Source: Leptobrachium leishanense (Eukaryota > Chordata > Amphibia > Anura > Megophryidae). From it: a DNA stretch of 64,000 nt. The notes below the pieces were generated by a model. That model made no database searches, was not told the origin of the DNA, and worked only from the letters and a program-made list of their open reading frames with translations. Positions 38,266-49,293 of the stretch are shown piece by piece. The translations under genes were made by a program, and so were the position numbers. Location of the stretch: contig CM019063.1 of NCBI GenBank assembly GCA_009667805.1, positions 83,107,877 through 83,171,876 on the forward strand, given 5' to 3'. Positions within the stretch are counted from its first letter, which is position 1. Each line of letters begins with the position of its first letter.

Positions 38266-38298
38266 AAAAAAAAATAACAAATTGGGTAAAGATTTTTT

Positions 38299-38547
38299 TT
38301 AGAAATATTTTTATTGAGAGGATTACATAACATACATCGGTCCAGGAGTTCGCAGATAACAGTCGCAGTAATAAAACAGTGATGTGATAACATAACCATA
38401 TGATCGCTGTGTAACCTCTTCGGATTTTCATAACAGAAACAGAGGCAACGGGATGGGACGGGGGGGGGTACATAAATCTTACAGGGTCACTACTTAGTTT
38501 GGGGGGGGGGGCTGCACGACTGTTGGGCTCGTGGGGGCATCACCACT
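38299..38547 (-). mobile_element. Short 5'-truncated LINE or SINE insertion
   Basis: A 249-bp insert is flanked by a 12-bp duplication TAAAGATTTTTT (38287-38298, 38548-38559). Its left edge reads AGAAATATTTTTATTGAG, i.e. a minus-strand 3' end of LINE type. Two G runs lie inside. Family not identified; it resembles 3' ends of Tx1-type L1 elements. Confidence 0.6.
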
Positions 38548-38559
38548 TAAAGATTTTTT

Positions 38560-39081
38560 GTAACACAAGTGATAATGTACAACCACACCACAAAAACACA
38601 AGTCATTTCGTAGTCGAGGACGGGGGGGGGCTAGATGAGTACTCCAGCATCCATAAGTGAGGTTTTACCGGATTGTTGCAACTCTAAACACAAAAAAAAA
38701 AAAGGAAAACCCCACAAATGACACCACCTCCCAGAGCCTTTGTTAAGAAAGGAAAATAAAGAGGCCCAGTCACCTGACACTTCCTTCCCATAAAAAAAAA
38801 AAAAAAAAACACCCTAAAAACCAAATTCTGCAAACAGATTAGTATTATTTTCATCCAAAGCATTAGATCAAACTGGAATCTCTAGATATGACACAGCCAT
38901 TAAATTCTTTACATGAAGGGGAGGTATGAATGAAAGCAATGTTAAGATTAAGCTCGCGGGAGTAAATACAAACATGAAGCCCAGCACAAGTGTGTTGTAT
39001 CTAGGGAAATAGAATATAACCTGTGATTTCGTGGCATTTCAATTCAATGTTAAACAGTTGATGCTCAAAGACATCACTTAC
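38560..39081. other. Intron sequence without a recognised feature
   Basis: About 520 bp contain a 9-base G run, A runs and no TIR or coding signature apart from the flanking ocln exon. Confidence 0.4.
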
Positions 39082-39215
39082 GGGTGTGATCCATAGTTGT
39101 CTTCTGGGTAGGCCCGGACATCTCCATTCGTGCTCCTGTAATCCATGACAGATCCATTGACTTTCTCGTTATACACAGACATGGCAGGCGCGGACGCTGG
39201 ACCAACATTTTTCAC
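39082..39215 (-). CDS. ocln: Occludin cytoplasmic-tail exon (residues 293-337)
   Basis: This 134-nt exon starts in phase 0 with VKNVGPAS and ends GSHP, the last codon being split (CC plus A). It is a low-conservation linker of the cytoplasmic tail, rich in Ser, Pro, Asp and Tyr. The VKNV start directly continues the EEW end of the previous exon, as in other vertebrate occludins. The acceptor is gtaaag and the donor is gtaagt. Confidence 0.94.
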
Positions 39216-39989
39216 CTTTACAGAGAGAGGAAAGAAAAAAAATTTAAAAAAAACGTTAATAAAATTGCACAGATTTAACTCCGCTTGGGACTAGATTAAC
39301 ATAGGAGCTAGTTTGCCACAGTTCCGGACCCATTCCTTCACCCTCAAAATAGGCCCAAAGAAGAGCGGATACAGGTGCTAAGATAGTCAAGCCAAAGAGG
39401 AGCTGATCAGAGACGCCAGTCACAGGAGTGAGAAGATTAGGGGGTGAAAGGGATGGGAACAATACATAAATCAAGGTGCAAAGGAAAGAGCAGACACCCA
39501 CTGAAATGGTCAGCTCCAGGCACATGAAACACAATGAACAAGTATGTCCTACCCTAAATTACTGTAAACAACATACTGTGCTGCCAATGTGTTGGTGCAA
39601 TACAAACAATGCGTCCTGGCTTGTGGCATCTGCTTCCCTGCAGCGTTCTTTCCAATAAACGGATTATTGATGGGCTCCAGGGAGGGCATGCTCAAGACTG
39701 AATAGACCAACATTGTTGGCACCATCATACACAGATCATAGGCAAGGATAGGCCATTGATGTCGCCACCTTATGGCTGACCTCTTTAATATTGTCTTTAA
39801 CGATTCGAGAGCGACTCTCACATCCAACAATTCAGAGAACGGCTTTACAGCGCTCATGTGCTACATTCCCCATATGCAGCAAAGAACTCTGGGTATGACA
39901 TGCAAATAAAGTCTCCAATTTCCCACTTTTCGCATCCTGGGTCTGGTCTAACACTGAACCCTCCTTGCCAGTGCAATGCCATACTAGAT
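39216..39989. other. Intron sequence without a recognised feature
   Basis: No coding motif or repeat was recognised in these 770 bp. Confidence 0.4.
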
Positions 39990-40232
39990 GGATTTTTAGC
40001 AAAGCTCAGGTTATGCAGGGAGGGACTGCTGTTTTGGGCTTATTAGGCCGTGACTCGTGGCCATTTTATGCTTAACCAGTAGGGTAAATCAATACTCTAA
40101 GTCATGATGAAGGGCAAAAAGGGATATTTAAAGCCTTCACATAGCAAATAATAAAACTTGGGGTCTAATAAGCCCAAAACAGCTGTCCAGGAGTGGCTGG
40201 GACTCATTGCATAACATCACCTTTGCTAAAAA
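39990..40232. repeat. Foldback element with about 60-bp inverted arms
   Basis: TTTTTAGCAAAGCTCAGGTT, then CTGCTGTTTTGGGCTTATTA on the left, are repeated inverted as TAATAAGCCCAAAACAGCTG and CACCTTTGCTAAAAA on the right. It is a MITE-like structure; target duplications and superfamily are not clear. Confidence 0.7.
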
Positions 40233-40420
40233 AAAAAAAAAAAAGCGGTGCACTTCTCTTCAAATAATGTTACCATTGTTTTTTTTTTTTTTAAAGTCAT
40301 GTCTATTTTACCTACATTGTAGTGTACTTTAATTCAGGCGGCATGCTAAATCAGCCATAAAGGGGGTGACCTTTCAACATTACAACACAATAAAGGATTA
40401 AGTTATGCTGTAAAACGTTT

Positions 40421-41795
40421 AACCTCCCTGGCGGTATCCCGAGTGTGACTCGGGGTTAAATATCACTGCTGAAAGCGGTAAGCCCGAGCCACGCTCTGCT
40501 GGATACATACCTTTACCGGTGCTCCCTTGCTGACCTCTGCAATCGCATTCTCTGTGCGATCGCAGCATCCTGCTTCCCTTCTCACGAGAAAGGAACCAGG
40601 ACGCGCCGATCATCCGTAGGTGACAGCAAGGGAGCGCTTAGGGATAGACCAATCTGTTTTTTTCCAGGCCGATACCGATAATCGTCCGTCTCTCTGGCCG
40701 ATAACCGATATCAGGGGCCGATATTCTGTGCACTTAAATTTTTGAAAACGAACACAATTTCACACAAATCTGGTATAAACTGAACAGGTTTATTCATATT
40801 TTAAACATTAAATTAGGGGGTCGACCGACCCTGCATGCAGATCTCGGAGAGAGCAGGGTAAGACCCGGTCACCGGCCTGAAAAAAAAGTTTACTGTATGT
40901 TTAACTGTAGATGGCTAGCTGGCTGTCTGTTCCTTTAAGTAATTACAACCAGGGTGTGCTGCTGAGTGCTCTGCTCCCTTCACTAGCCCCACGCAGTCAC
41001 GCACTAACCAACCCCACTAGCTGCACAGCTCCCCCCCTCCTTCCTCAGCGCCATCTTTAAAGCCCCGTTGCTCCGTCCACTGACTCCATCCATAATGAGC
41101 AGTTACGACCCGGGTCACAGCACTGCAACCCAGAGCTCAGCCTGACCTGAAGCCCCCTTAAACACAGCCCTGCCTGAAGTTCAACCTGCAGCAGGTGAAA
41201 AAAAAAAGGCCCACAGCTGTGTGTGTGCACTGCAGATTGAAGTGCACACACAGCTGTGGGCCATTTTTTCTTCACCTGCTGCAGGAGCTGCTGCAGCTAG
41301 TGGGGCTAGTGAAGGGAGCAGAGCACACAGCAGCACACCCTGGTTGTAATTACTTAAAAAGGAACAGCCAGCTAGCGATCTACAGTTAAACATACAGTAA
41401 ACCTTTTTTTCAGGCCGGTGACCGGGTCTTACCCTGCTCTCCGAGATCTGCATGCAGGGGCAGGGTTTCCGGATATGCTGACGCGAGGACCATGTGGTGG
41501 GCGGCGTAGCTCCTCATTGGTCGGCTTCTCCTGCAACGGAACAAGAACATCGCATGCGCTTCGCAGTGACAGAGCGCGCTGGGGAGCGGCAAGTAGAAAT
41601 CGGTAATATCGGGGACTTGAACACCGATACCGATACCGATAAATTCAAAAAACCCCAAAATCGGCCCAAAGTATCGGTAGATCCGATAATCGGTCGACCC
41701 CTATAATGTATCCAGCCCGAGTGTGGCTCGGGGTTACCGCTTTCAGCAATGAAATTAACCTCGAGCCACACTAATACCGCTAGGGGGCTGGATTA
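40421..41795. mobile_element. TTAA element with CCTCCCTGG ends, copy 2, split by a foldback
   Basis: The left end is TTAACCTCCCTGGCGGTATC. The interior shows ACTCGGGGTTAAATATCACT and AAGCCCGAGCCACGCTCTG, and after the nested element TGTGGCTCGGGGTTACCGCT. The right terminus (TACCGCTAGGGGGCTGG then ATTAA) is degraded. The element proper is about 310 bp and palindromic. Confidence 0.7.
40640..41703. mobile_element. Large foldback element with CGATTATCGGTCGACC ends
   Basis: The right end is the complement of GGGGTCGACCGATTATCGGA. The left end (GGGATAGACC, then CCGATACCGATAATCG) is a worn version, with many CCGATA repeats at both ends. Inside are inverted arms of about 170 bp (40829-41000 and 41298-41459: CTGCATGCAGATCTCGGAGA, CCGGTCACCGGCCTG, TTTACTGTATGTTTAACTGT). 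Between them is a shorter hairpin at 41186-41287 (CTGCAGCAGGTGAAAAA, GGCCCACAGCTGTGTGTG). No coding frame was seen. The superfamily is uncertain. Confidence 0.8.
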
Positions 41796-41797
41796 AA

Positions 41798-42613
41798 TCG
41801 TACCGATTGTGACAGATAAAATATCTGAATCGGAACGGCAGGGATGTGAGTAAAACTCAGTTTGTGGAACGATCATAAATGACGGGTTTTTAAATTTTAC
41901 TTCAGAGTTAAAGCAAAGACCCCAAACACATGAAAGATTCGCAGCCCGTACGTCAAACCCTTCAGCAGCTGAACAGATTCTAGAGATCATTAGGATGTGG
42001 TTTATGTGAAAGCTGGGTATGCAAACCTTCCATAAAAACACTTTATTTTCCCAATGAAACGGCGGTTAGTTGTCAGGGCAGAAAAACAAGTTTTTCTTGC
42101 TTTCAGTAAGCGTAACAAACAAAAACAAACGCAACGGACTTGAAGAAAAATAAATTACAAGAAAAGAAAAAAAAAAATAGCAAGGTTGGGGACTGTGACC
42201 CATTTTTTTCTCTGAGGATAAATAAGCCTGACGGAGCAGCTTGTTAATAATCCTATAAACCTTGTGGTTATTAAAAATCTGCAGACAGACACCGTAAAAG
42301 TAAGAGTCTCTCCATATGATGAGCTAGGACATTGCTAGAGAAATTGGCTCAGATCAACAACACTTAGCTGGCACCCAAAATTCTGTTATTTGCCAAATCT
42401 TTCATTTTGCCAGAGCCGCATCGCCTCGATTCTCCGGGGGATGTAACATTGAATGTGACAAAGCTCTAGAAGAATAATAACAGTCTTTGACAGCAGTGAG
42501 ATTTGCGCTCCTAGTTCCAATCTTTGAGACTATGCATCACATGTAAACCCCCCCCCAAAAAACACACCCTAAAAAGACAACCAACTACATCCTACAATGC
42601 AGAGCCTGTCCAC
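41798..42613. other. Intron sequence without a recognised feature
   Basis: About 800 bp of AT-rich sequence with no recognised coding motif or inverted repeat. Confidence 0.4.
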
Positions 42614-43799
42614 TTAAAAAGACACCAACATTACATTAAAAAAAATTATAAAACCCATGCTGCCATTTTTTTTCTTGTTTGAAGTAGCATAATTGCACGT
42701 AAAAAGGAAAAATAAAAACTTATCTCCCTACCATTTTGTTTATTTTTCCCCATGAGGGAATATTTTTCTAAACCATATATGTAAAGGAAAACCTTATCTA
42801 AATCTACAGTATTTAAACGGTGTAATGAGATGAAGGGAATGTTTAGAGAAGGCTGCAGGGGGCTATTGTTCTTCAGGCTACTCAAGATAAGAGATGACAG
42901 CTTCTGATCCAGACTTCTAATCTGGTGATGTCCTTTGAACACATCCCACGAGATTTGAGTCAGTGACAGACTCCGACTCCATTCTATGGCCATTGCCACT
43001 AAGTGAAGAGCAAGTGATCTAAAGATCCTGGGTGGGGGGGGGCAGATTACAACACAAAAGATCACACAATGTATGCACCAGTGACATATATAATCGCTCT
43101 ATCACCTCCTTTAAACTAACTCTAGAGTCAGCGCTAGCTTAAAGGAGGTCATAGCAATTCAAAGGCATTCTGTACGCAGTGCTAACAGGTTAAAAACTCA
43201 TTAGCGATTTGTAGTGAGAGTTTACTGTACTTTGCGCTCTCTATACCTAACATGGGGAGCGCATTTAGCACAGATTAACTAGTGTTAGGATCACTTGGTC
43301 CGAACGAAAAAAGTTACCACCAGTTCAGAGGTATAGATAATGGATCGTGCTGCTGCAGAATCCGTTACCTGCAGCTCAAACCCCCCAAAAACCAAATACT
43401 CACCCCTTGTCCTGCAGCAAGAAGGGCGGCTCGATCCGCTGCTTCTGGACGCTGGTAGCAGAGCGAGACTGGGGGAAGAAAGTCTCCCTCTGCCGACCAG
43501 CAGGATCTCACGAGAGACCAAATCCTGCTGGTCATGGGACCCGGCATCACGATCCTCCATGGCATCCTATGGACGCCATGGAGGGGATGCTGGGGACGGT
43601 GCTGTAGCGCTGCCCCAGCATCCGTGAGCTTAGCGATCTGCTGGGGAAACCGGGACGCCAAGCAGGGCCGGATTTGCACCTCAGGAGCCTGTAGGCAAAG
43701 AAATGCAGAGCGCCCCTACCCCCCCCAAAACTGAAACAGTTTTTCTCCGTGCTGAAATCAAAAGAGGCAGAATCTGTTGCCTTAGTTGAATTAGTTACA

Positions 43800-45610
43800 A
43801 TTAAAGTATTTATAAAGCGTTAACAAATTCCTTAGCACTGTACAATGAGAGAAACAGAATAATATACAGATGTAATGCGTTTTCAGAGACTTCTTGAAGG
43901 ACTGGAGAGACGGGGGAGACTGATGTTGCAGGGGAGGGAGTTCCATAGAAAGGGTGCAACTCGGGAGAAGTCTCGAAGCCGAGTCTGGCATAGGCGTTCA
44001 TTACAGACTGCAGAGGCAGAATCTGGGATCTCTTAAGGCCAGAGAGAAGAAGGTTACAATAGTCAAGGAGGTTGATAAGAGCTTGGATGAGCATTTTAGT
44101 AGAGTCTGGATTAAGAAAGGGACGGATGCTTGCAATTTTTTTTAGATGGAAGTAGCAAGATTTGGTTAAAAACTGAATGTGAGGAGTAAAGGATAGATTG
44201 GAGTCCAAGAGGACCCTGAGGCAATGGAGCTTGAGAGGTAGAAGTAATGGTGGCACCATTCACCTGAAGAGAAATTGGCACAGGAATGGAGGTTTTAGAG
44301 GGAGGGAAGATGAGAAGTTCAGTTTTAGAGAGGTTGAGATTTAGGAAATGGGAAGTCATCCAGTCTGAGACAGCCGATGGCCCGGCAGTAAGTCGGTCCA
44401 ACACCAGAGGAGAGAGATCAAGAGAGGAAAGGTAGATTGATATATATGCTAACCTGCCCATGCGGACACATTGCTGTAGAAGCAAGTCATAACTTCCCTA
44501 ATTTACATTTTCTCGCCATTTCTTTCTATTTCTGTGGTTGTAGGTTTCTTGCCTTTGGTATTTCTACAATTCAGGCAATTACCAAACTGGTGAAAACCTG
44601 CTCTTATTCCTAAGTGGTTCATCGGTCCTTTCTTTCCTGGTTTATGTCTAAATTTCATTTTCAAGTTCTTGGCCTCTCTGCAGATAATCCGTGGGCATAA
44701 TTTCCCTCAACATAGGGTCCTTACATAAAATTGGCCGATATTTTTTGATCCTTTAATAAAGAAATTAGAAGTGAGTAAACAAGAAGATGAAAGGAACATC
44801 CTCCATAAATCCTCCTTTTACTGTGGCCTTCAATAGATCAGATCTATTCATAGTTCTAACATCCATTCTGGTATCTTCCAAGATCTCCTTCTTATAGCCC
44901 TTATCCATGAACTCTGAACAGAGTTTAAGTGATTAAGTGTCGTATTCAGATAAGTCTGTACAATTCCTTTTCATTCACATAAATTGTCCCTTCGGGACAG
45001 TATCCAACTGTTGAGATAGATGGCAACTTGTATGTTCGATGAAGCTATTGCAGTCTACATCTTTAAAATGTGACTTAGATCTTCAGATCTAGAAAAAGAA
45101 CTTCTTTATCGTTAGAAGTGGTTGTTCGACTGATTCCCCTATTGTTATCACCCAGGGTATCAAGAAACTCTTTAAGACTCTTCTCCACCTCTCCAAAGAA
45201 AAAATATATCATCGATATATCTGCGATAAGTCACTAAATGTGCCCTCCAAGTAGGTAAGAAGGAGTACTCCCAGTAGGCCATAAATAGATTGGCGAAGCT
45301 AGGGGCGACTGACGTCCCCATAGCTATACCTCATACTTGCAATTAGACCTCTTCCTGGAACCAGAAGTAATTATGTTCTAAGATCATCTGTATACCACTA
45401 AAATAGGAGTCAAAGCAGGGACAGTAACTGGTAGGACAGGCCGAATAAGGTGTGAGGGGATGGAATCAAGTGGACAGGTGGTCGGGTAGGAGGACATAAG
45501 TACTGTTACATCCTCCTCCGAGACTGTAAAAAAGGAAGACATAGTAGAACGGGGCAGGGAGTGAGGAGTCAGTGGCGAAGAATGGTTAAAAGAGGAGGGC
45601 AGTGAATGAA
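43800..45610 (-). pseudogene. L2-like LINE remnant, split by a Penelope-like element
   Basis: Minus strand: 45395-45600 encodes TVSEEDVTVLMSSYPTTCPL and DSIPSHLIRPVLP, the RT N-terminal part. 43800-44450 encodes DWMTSHFLNLNLSKTELLIF, ALINLLDYCNLLLSGL and the C-terminal tail in other frames. The 3' tail lies at about 43800-43860 (AATTAAAGTATTTATAAAGC). The RT middle is missing where the Penelope-like element sits. Confidence 0.8.
44455..45394 (-). pseudogene. Penelope-like element reverse-transcriptase fragment
   Basis: On the minus strand MGTSVAPSFANLFMAYWE, YRRYIDDIFFLWRGGEESLK and SNDKEVLFLDLKI are readable (about 45080-45330). These are diagnostic Penelope RT motifs, with YIDD as the catalytic box. 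Further towards 44500 are GNCLNCRNTKG-like residues of the linker before the GIY-YIG endonuclease, which is missing. Stops and frameshifts are frequent. Confidence 0.83.
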
Positions 45611-46389
45611 GCGGAATAATTAGTTTTATATGTAAAAGCATAGATTGCCTCTGTTGTAGAACAGAAAAAAAATATTTTGCATTTACTTTTTTCATTTTTT
45701 TTATTTTTACCCATTACATGGACATGTTGTTTGGTATCATAGTAAAGACTAGACTCTGACCTTTCCAATGACACCTCACTTAACCTTGTGTGCAGTACAA
45801 TTCAGGGATGCAGGTACCAAAGTCCCCCTGTCCCTCCTCACTGCAGCGTCACGGTCTACGTTTTGACTTGCGTTGCTTCACCAGATACACACTTGCTGGC
45901 AGTATGGTAAATGAGGTGAGTTCGTGCAGCATCACTGTTCACTTTAGAATTGTAAACCGAATAAGAATGCCGTGTTGAGCATTGAGAAAAATATTATTTT
46001 AATAGATATTTTACATAAATCTAACCTGATTATATTTGATATCACTGGAAAGGCTATAAACTGACCTTTCCAATGATACCTCATATGTCCCTCTAGCCCT
46101 TAGGGCTCCAGAGATACAAATTATTGCAAATTGTAAAAAAAAATATATTTTATTTTTCCACACAGAGCAAGGCGCCCCCTTGTGGCAGGCGCCTGTAGGC
46201 ACGTGCCTACTGTGCCTAATGGGAAATCCGGCCCTGACGCCAAGGGGAAGTTAGCAAATGCAAATTTTTCCCATTAGCGTCCTGGTTTTAACTGACATTT
46301 TCTTAACTAAAACATACAAAAACCATATTTAACATATCAGCAACAATACACAACAATATTTCATTTTTTTGGTGGTAGTGGCCGTTTAA

Positions 46390-47011
46390 CTAGTTAGTTT
46401 TTGAAAAGCATCATTTTATGTGCACATCTAACCACGTCACTGACACGTATTACAAAAAAGATAAAGAATAAAAATATTGTGATACTTTGGAACACACACA
46501 CTTTTCATTAAACATTAAAGGTTATATTTCCCTAAAAAAAAAATTGTTTTGTCATTGTGAATTATATACACACACACAAATAGGACGGGAAAACCTGTGC
46601 AAAGTATACAATTCACTTTTTACAAAGAAAGTTACAAATACCAGTAACCTGTAGCTTTTAATGAGGGATATCTTTTCTCCACGAAGTTCCATTACATTTG
46701 GCCATCAGTTCCCACTGCTTCATCTCTCGTTTCTCATTTTTAGAGTGCAAGCTCATGGGCCACGCTTGCTTTAGTGCGAGATAAGTAACAGATCCCTGCC
46801 TGGGGGCCCTATGTTTCCTAGAGAATACACTGGTGGCATTATAAATAATTTAAATGCTACTAGGATTTAGGCAGCCAAGCCCCGTCGTCTGTATTCGGCT
46901 GCAGGTATCATGCTCGCGTTTCTGGTTTGTCATCGGAATAAACAGGCTGACTATGTAATGAAACTACAGCCCCCACCCAGAAACTGGCAGAGGAAATACG
47001 TTCCTCCTTAC

Positions 47012-47015
<4 letters not shown>
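46390..47015. other. Intron sequence without a recognised feature
   Basis: No coding motif or inverted repeat was recognised in these 625 bp. Confidence 0.4.

Positions 47016-47051
<36 letters not shown>
47016..47051. repeat. (CA)n microsatellite
   Basis: About 18 CA dinucleotides in a row, ending in GTGTCC. Confidence 0.97.
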
Positions 47052-47053
<2 letters not shown>

Positions 47054-47755
47054 TCCTCTGCAGAAAGAATCCCTTTAGATCAGAACTTCTCCAAGATGGA
47101 ATTTGGACTCCAGCCCACTAATATATTAAAAAAAAAAATAATTATACGCAAAGGCTCAAGAAAAAAAAAAAAAAAGAAGAACAAAACACGTTTTATGAAG
47201 CCATAGTTCTATACAATAATAAACCGGTTCTACAGCAGACTGTTTACAGAAACATATTGAATTTATGTAGGAGAAAGGCCACAGGAGACACTTTAAAAAC
47301 TATCCCAACTCACTGCCCCAGTAGCCAACATCATAGCAAACAAGAGATTTTATAAAAAACAAAAAGCACGCAACACCCCACACATTTATTCCATACGTAA
47401 ACTTTGCAAAATTTCCATTAAAACTCCTAATGCAGAAATAAAGTAAAATCTCTTGGTTTTCAGAGATGAAGACTCTCCGTCTGGCACGTACATAACATTT
47501 AAAACGCCAGCACGTAAGGATTTATATAAGATTTCCTTAAATGTCAAGAGGATTACGTACAAGGCCCACACCCATCACTTTTACCTTCCAGTCAATGTAA
47601 CCACGGATTGTTACTTTTACCCCGGAGCCAAAATCAAAATAAATAGAACTTCTCATACCTCTAGAGTAGATCAATACTAAAAGAGTGACGCAGAAGAGAC
47701 CTCAACTGGCCGATGGGTTTGCTTTACACAATAAAGCGTAATATAATAAGTGTAT
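47052..47755. other. Intron sequence without a recognised feature
   Basis: AT-rich sequence with A runs at 47128-47136 and 47160-47175. No coding or repeat motif was recognised. Confidence 0.4.
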
Positions 47756-47759
47756 GTGA

Positions 47760-48737
47760 CGGAACCTGATGTTATCATCCGCCTGCGGGTGTGCTCTAAT
47801 CTGCAGGTGTGTTCCCCCTTCGTTTTGATTCTTCCCCCGGCCCGACTACCAAGGTTGTGGCACTCGGCGTCTCGAGCGGCCGGGTATGTCTTTGTGATCT
47901 GGATGACCCACGCAGTCAAGGGGACCTTGATGTGTACCTAGCCCGACTACTGAGAAGTGTCGCTCAGCGTCTCGAGCAGCTGGCCACGGATCTGTACGCA
48001 GACCTTTACGGTCGTAGATCGGAACGGCTTGATTCTGTGAGGATTCGGATCTTCCACTAGCGAGTTAGTTGACGATCGATCGTCTGGGTATTCGTATCGC
48101 CCAGCGGTCGAAGAAACATCCGCGGCACGGCACCAACCTGTCCGGATCTCACCCTCACTAGACACAGCTTAATTCGTTCGACCGCAGGAGTCGGATCGTG
48201 CGGCGGTCGAAACGCCCACACGTTACAAGGTACGAATTCTCGGATCTCCCGGTAGTTAGCTGGTCACGTTCAGTCGGCTAGGAGTATTCGGATCGCGCAG
48301 CAGCGGCGCATGATAGAATTGTATTTCGTCCGGGGTGCTGAACCACGAGGGATGTCAGGCACGCTTGGCAAACAGAGACACGAGACGCAGCTGCATGAAC
48401 TCAAAACCAAAGACAACTTTTATTCAGAACAACATCTGTATTTATACTTTCAACCTGAGCTCCACATGGAAAACCCCCGGCCCGCCCCCACAGGTATCAT
48501 TGGCTTAAAGTGCATCGGGGCGTTGCCGATTCGGGACCAGCTGGTCTGATTCAAAAATAAGGCGGCAAAAAAAAGGCGGCAAATTTGAAACGGCATTCAT
48601 TACACAACAACACTTTTGTTTACAGGTCATTCTTCGGTCAGCTAGAAGGCAGGGACGTTGGTGCAACGGCACAAACACATGTTCATTAAATAACAGTGTC
48701 CTGAAAACCCATCTCTGGCTGAGGGTGCTGAGCCATT
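47760..48737 (-). mobile_element. Possible LTR retrotransposon fragment with CpG-rich leader
   Basis: On the minus strand a segment starting TGTGAAGGAATGGCTCAGC (48742 downward) contains a TATAAATAC box (48438-48446) and an AATAAA signal (48419-48424) before a GC-rich region, the arrangement of an LTR followed by a leader. The region 47840-48320 is very rich in CG dinucleotides and holds repeated motifs (see the repeat entry). No gag, pol or primer-binding site could be named with confidence, and a second LTR is absent. A short plus-strand frame through 47876-48057 looks protein-like but is unassigned. Confidence 0.35.
47838..48310. repeat. CpG-rich internal repeats, period about 100 bp
   Basis: CCCGACTACCAAGGTTGTGG / GGCGTCTCGAGCGGCCGGG at 47840 recurs in diverged form at 47941 (CCCGACTACTGAGAAGTGTC, GCGTCTCGAGCAGCTGGCC). 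A second motif, ATTCGGATCGCGCAGCAGCGGC, occurs in diverged form near 48036, 48090, 48189 and 48288, the last two about 99 bp apart. Confidence 0.65.
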
Positions 48738-48866
48738 CCTTCACAGTGTATAAACCAGATCGTTAAGTCAAATTTAAAAAACTAAAAATACAAATTCTTG
48801 CTTCAAGTCGCATCAATAAATTGCACCAAAAGTGATGCATAAAAGCGAAATGTAGCAGAACAGTAA

Positions 48867-49293
48867 GGCTAGGGTCAGACGAAAGCAGTTTTAACGTGCT
48901 TTTAGACGCACGAAATCACGGCCGTGCTAGCAGCAAATGACGTCCAATGCCGGGGAACACACGAAGTACGGCCGCACGAAAGTTCATCCGCGCAACGCAA
49001 GTGGCAAACAAACGCATTTTTTCTAGAACGTCAAACCGCTAGTACGGACGTACAGAGTGCGCTGCGGCCGCATAGCGGCGTGTGTGTGTGATTAGGAGAC
49101 GTCAGACGCTGCTAATGTACGGCCAACATAACGTCCAGACACAAAAAGTGTTTTAGTGATGATCCGTACAAAATCACGGACGAAAAGGCGCATCGTATGA
49201 CCGCTATCGCGTATTTCGTGAAAAAATACGTCCATTCGTTCGAACGCACTTTTTCACAGACAACGTGAAAAATGTGTTAGTCTGACCCTAGCC
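48867..49293. mobile_element. Harbinger-like CpG-rich MITE, copy 6
   Basis: The ends are GGCTAGGGTCAGACGAAAGC and complement TAGTCTGACCCTAGCC, with TAA on both sides. It is nearly identical along its length to the inverse of copy 5 (26611-27037), sharing for example CACGAAGTACGGCCGCACGA. Confidence 0.85.

Larger units (their letters stand above)
43663..46236. mobile_element. hAT element with CAGGGCCGGATT ends
   Basis: The ends are CAGGGCCGGATTTGC at 43663 and the complement of CAGGGCCGGATTTCC at 46236, with a perfect 8-bp duplication ACGCCAAG (43655-43662, 46237-46244). The right half contains the dispersed motif CTGACCTTTCCAATGACACC twice. No transposase is visible. An L2 and a Penelope-like element are nested inside. 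Confidence 0.9.
42618..46385. mobile_element. TTAA element with AAAGGGACACTACCAC-type ends, copy 1, heavily nested
   Basis: The left side TTAAAAAGACACCAAC (42614) and the right side GGTGGTAGTGGCCGTTTAA (46371-46389) match the ends of the copy at 54041-54616. Shared interior includes GTGATGTCCTTTGAACACATCCC (42926-42948) and, on the right, ATATCAGCAAC (about 46335). Between about 43090 and 46300 lie later insertions: sequence around a hAT, an L2 and a Penelope-like element. TTAA targets and this end type recall Kolobok/T2 MITEs of Xenopus; this is an inference. Confidence 0.65.

Noticed and set aside
38142..38473. Frames of Ile/Tyr repeats
   Set aside because: They are translations of the TA microsatellite.
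47809..48060. 83-residue plus-strand frame in the CpG-rich block (LARLLRSVAQRLEQLATDLY)
   Set aside because: It looks protein-like, but the repeated motif structure of the region and the lack of a recognised family do not support a gene.
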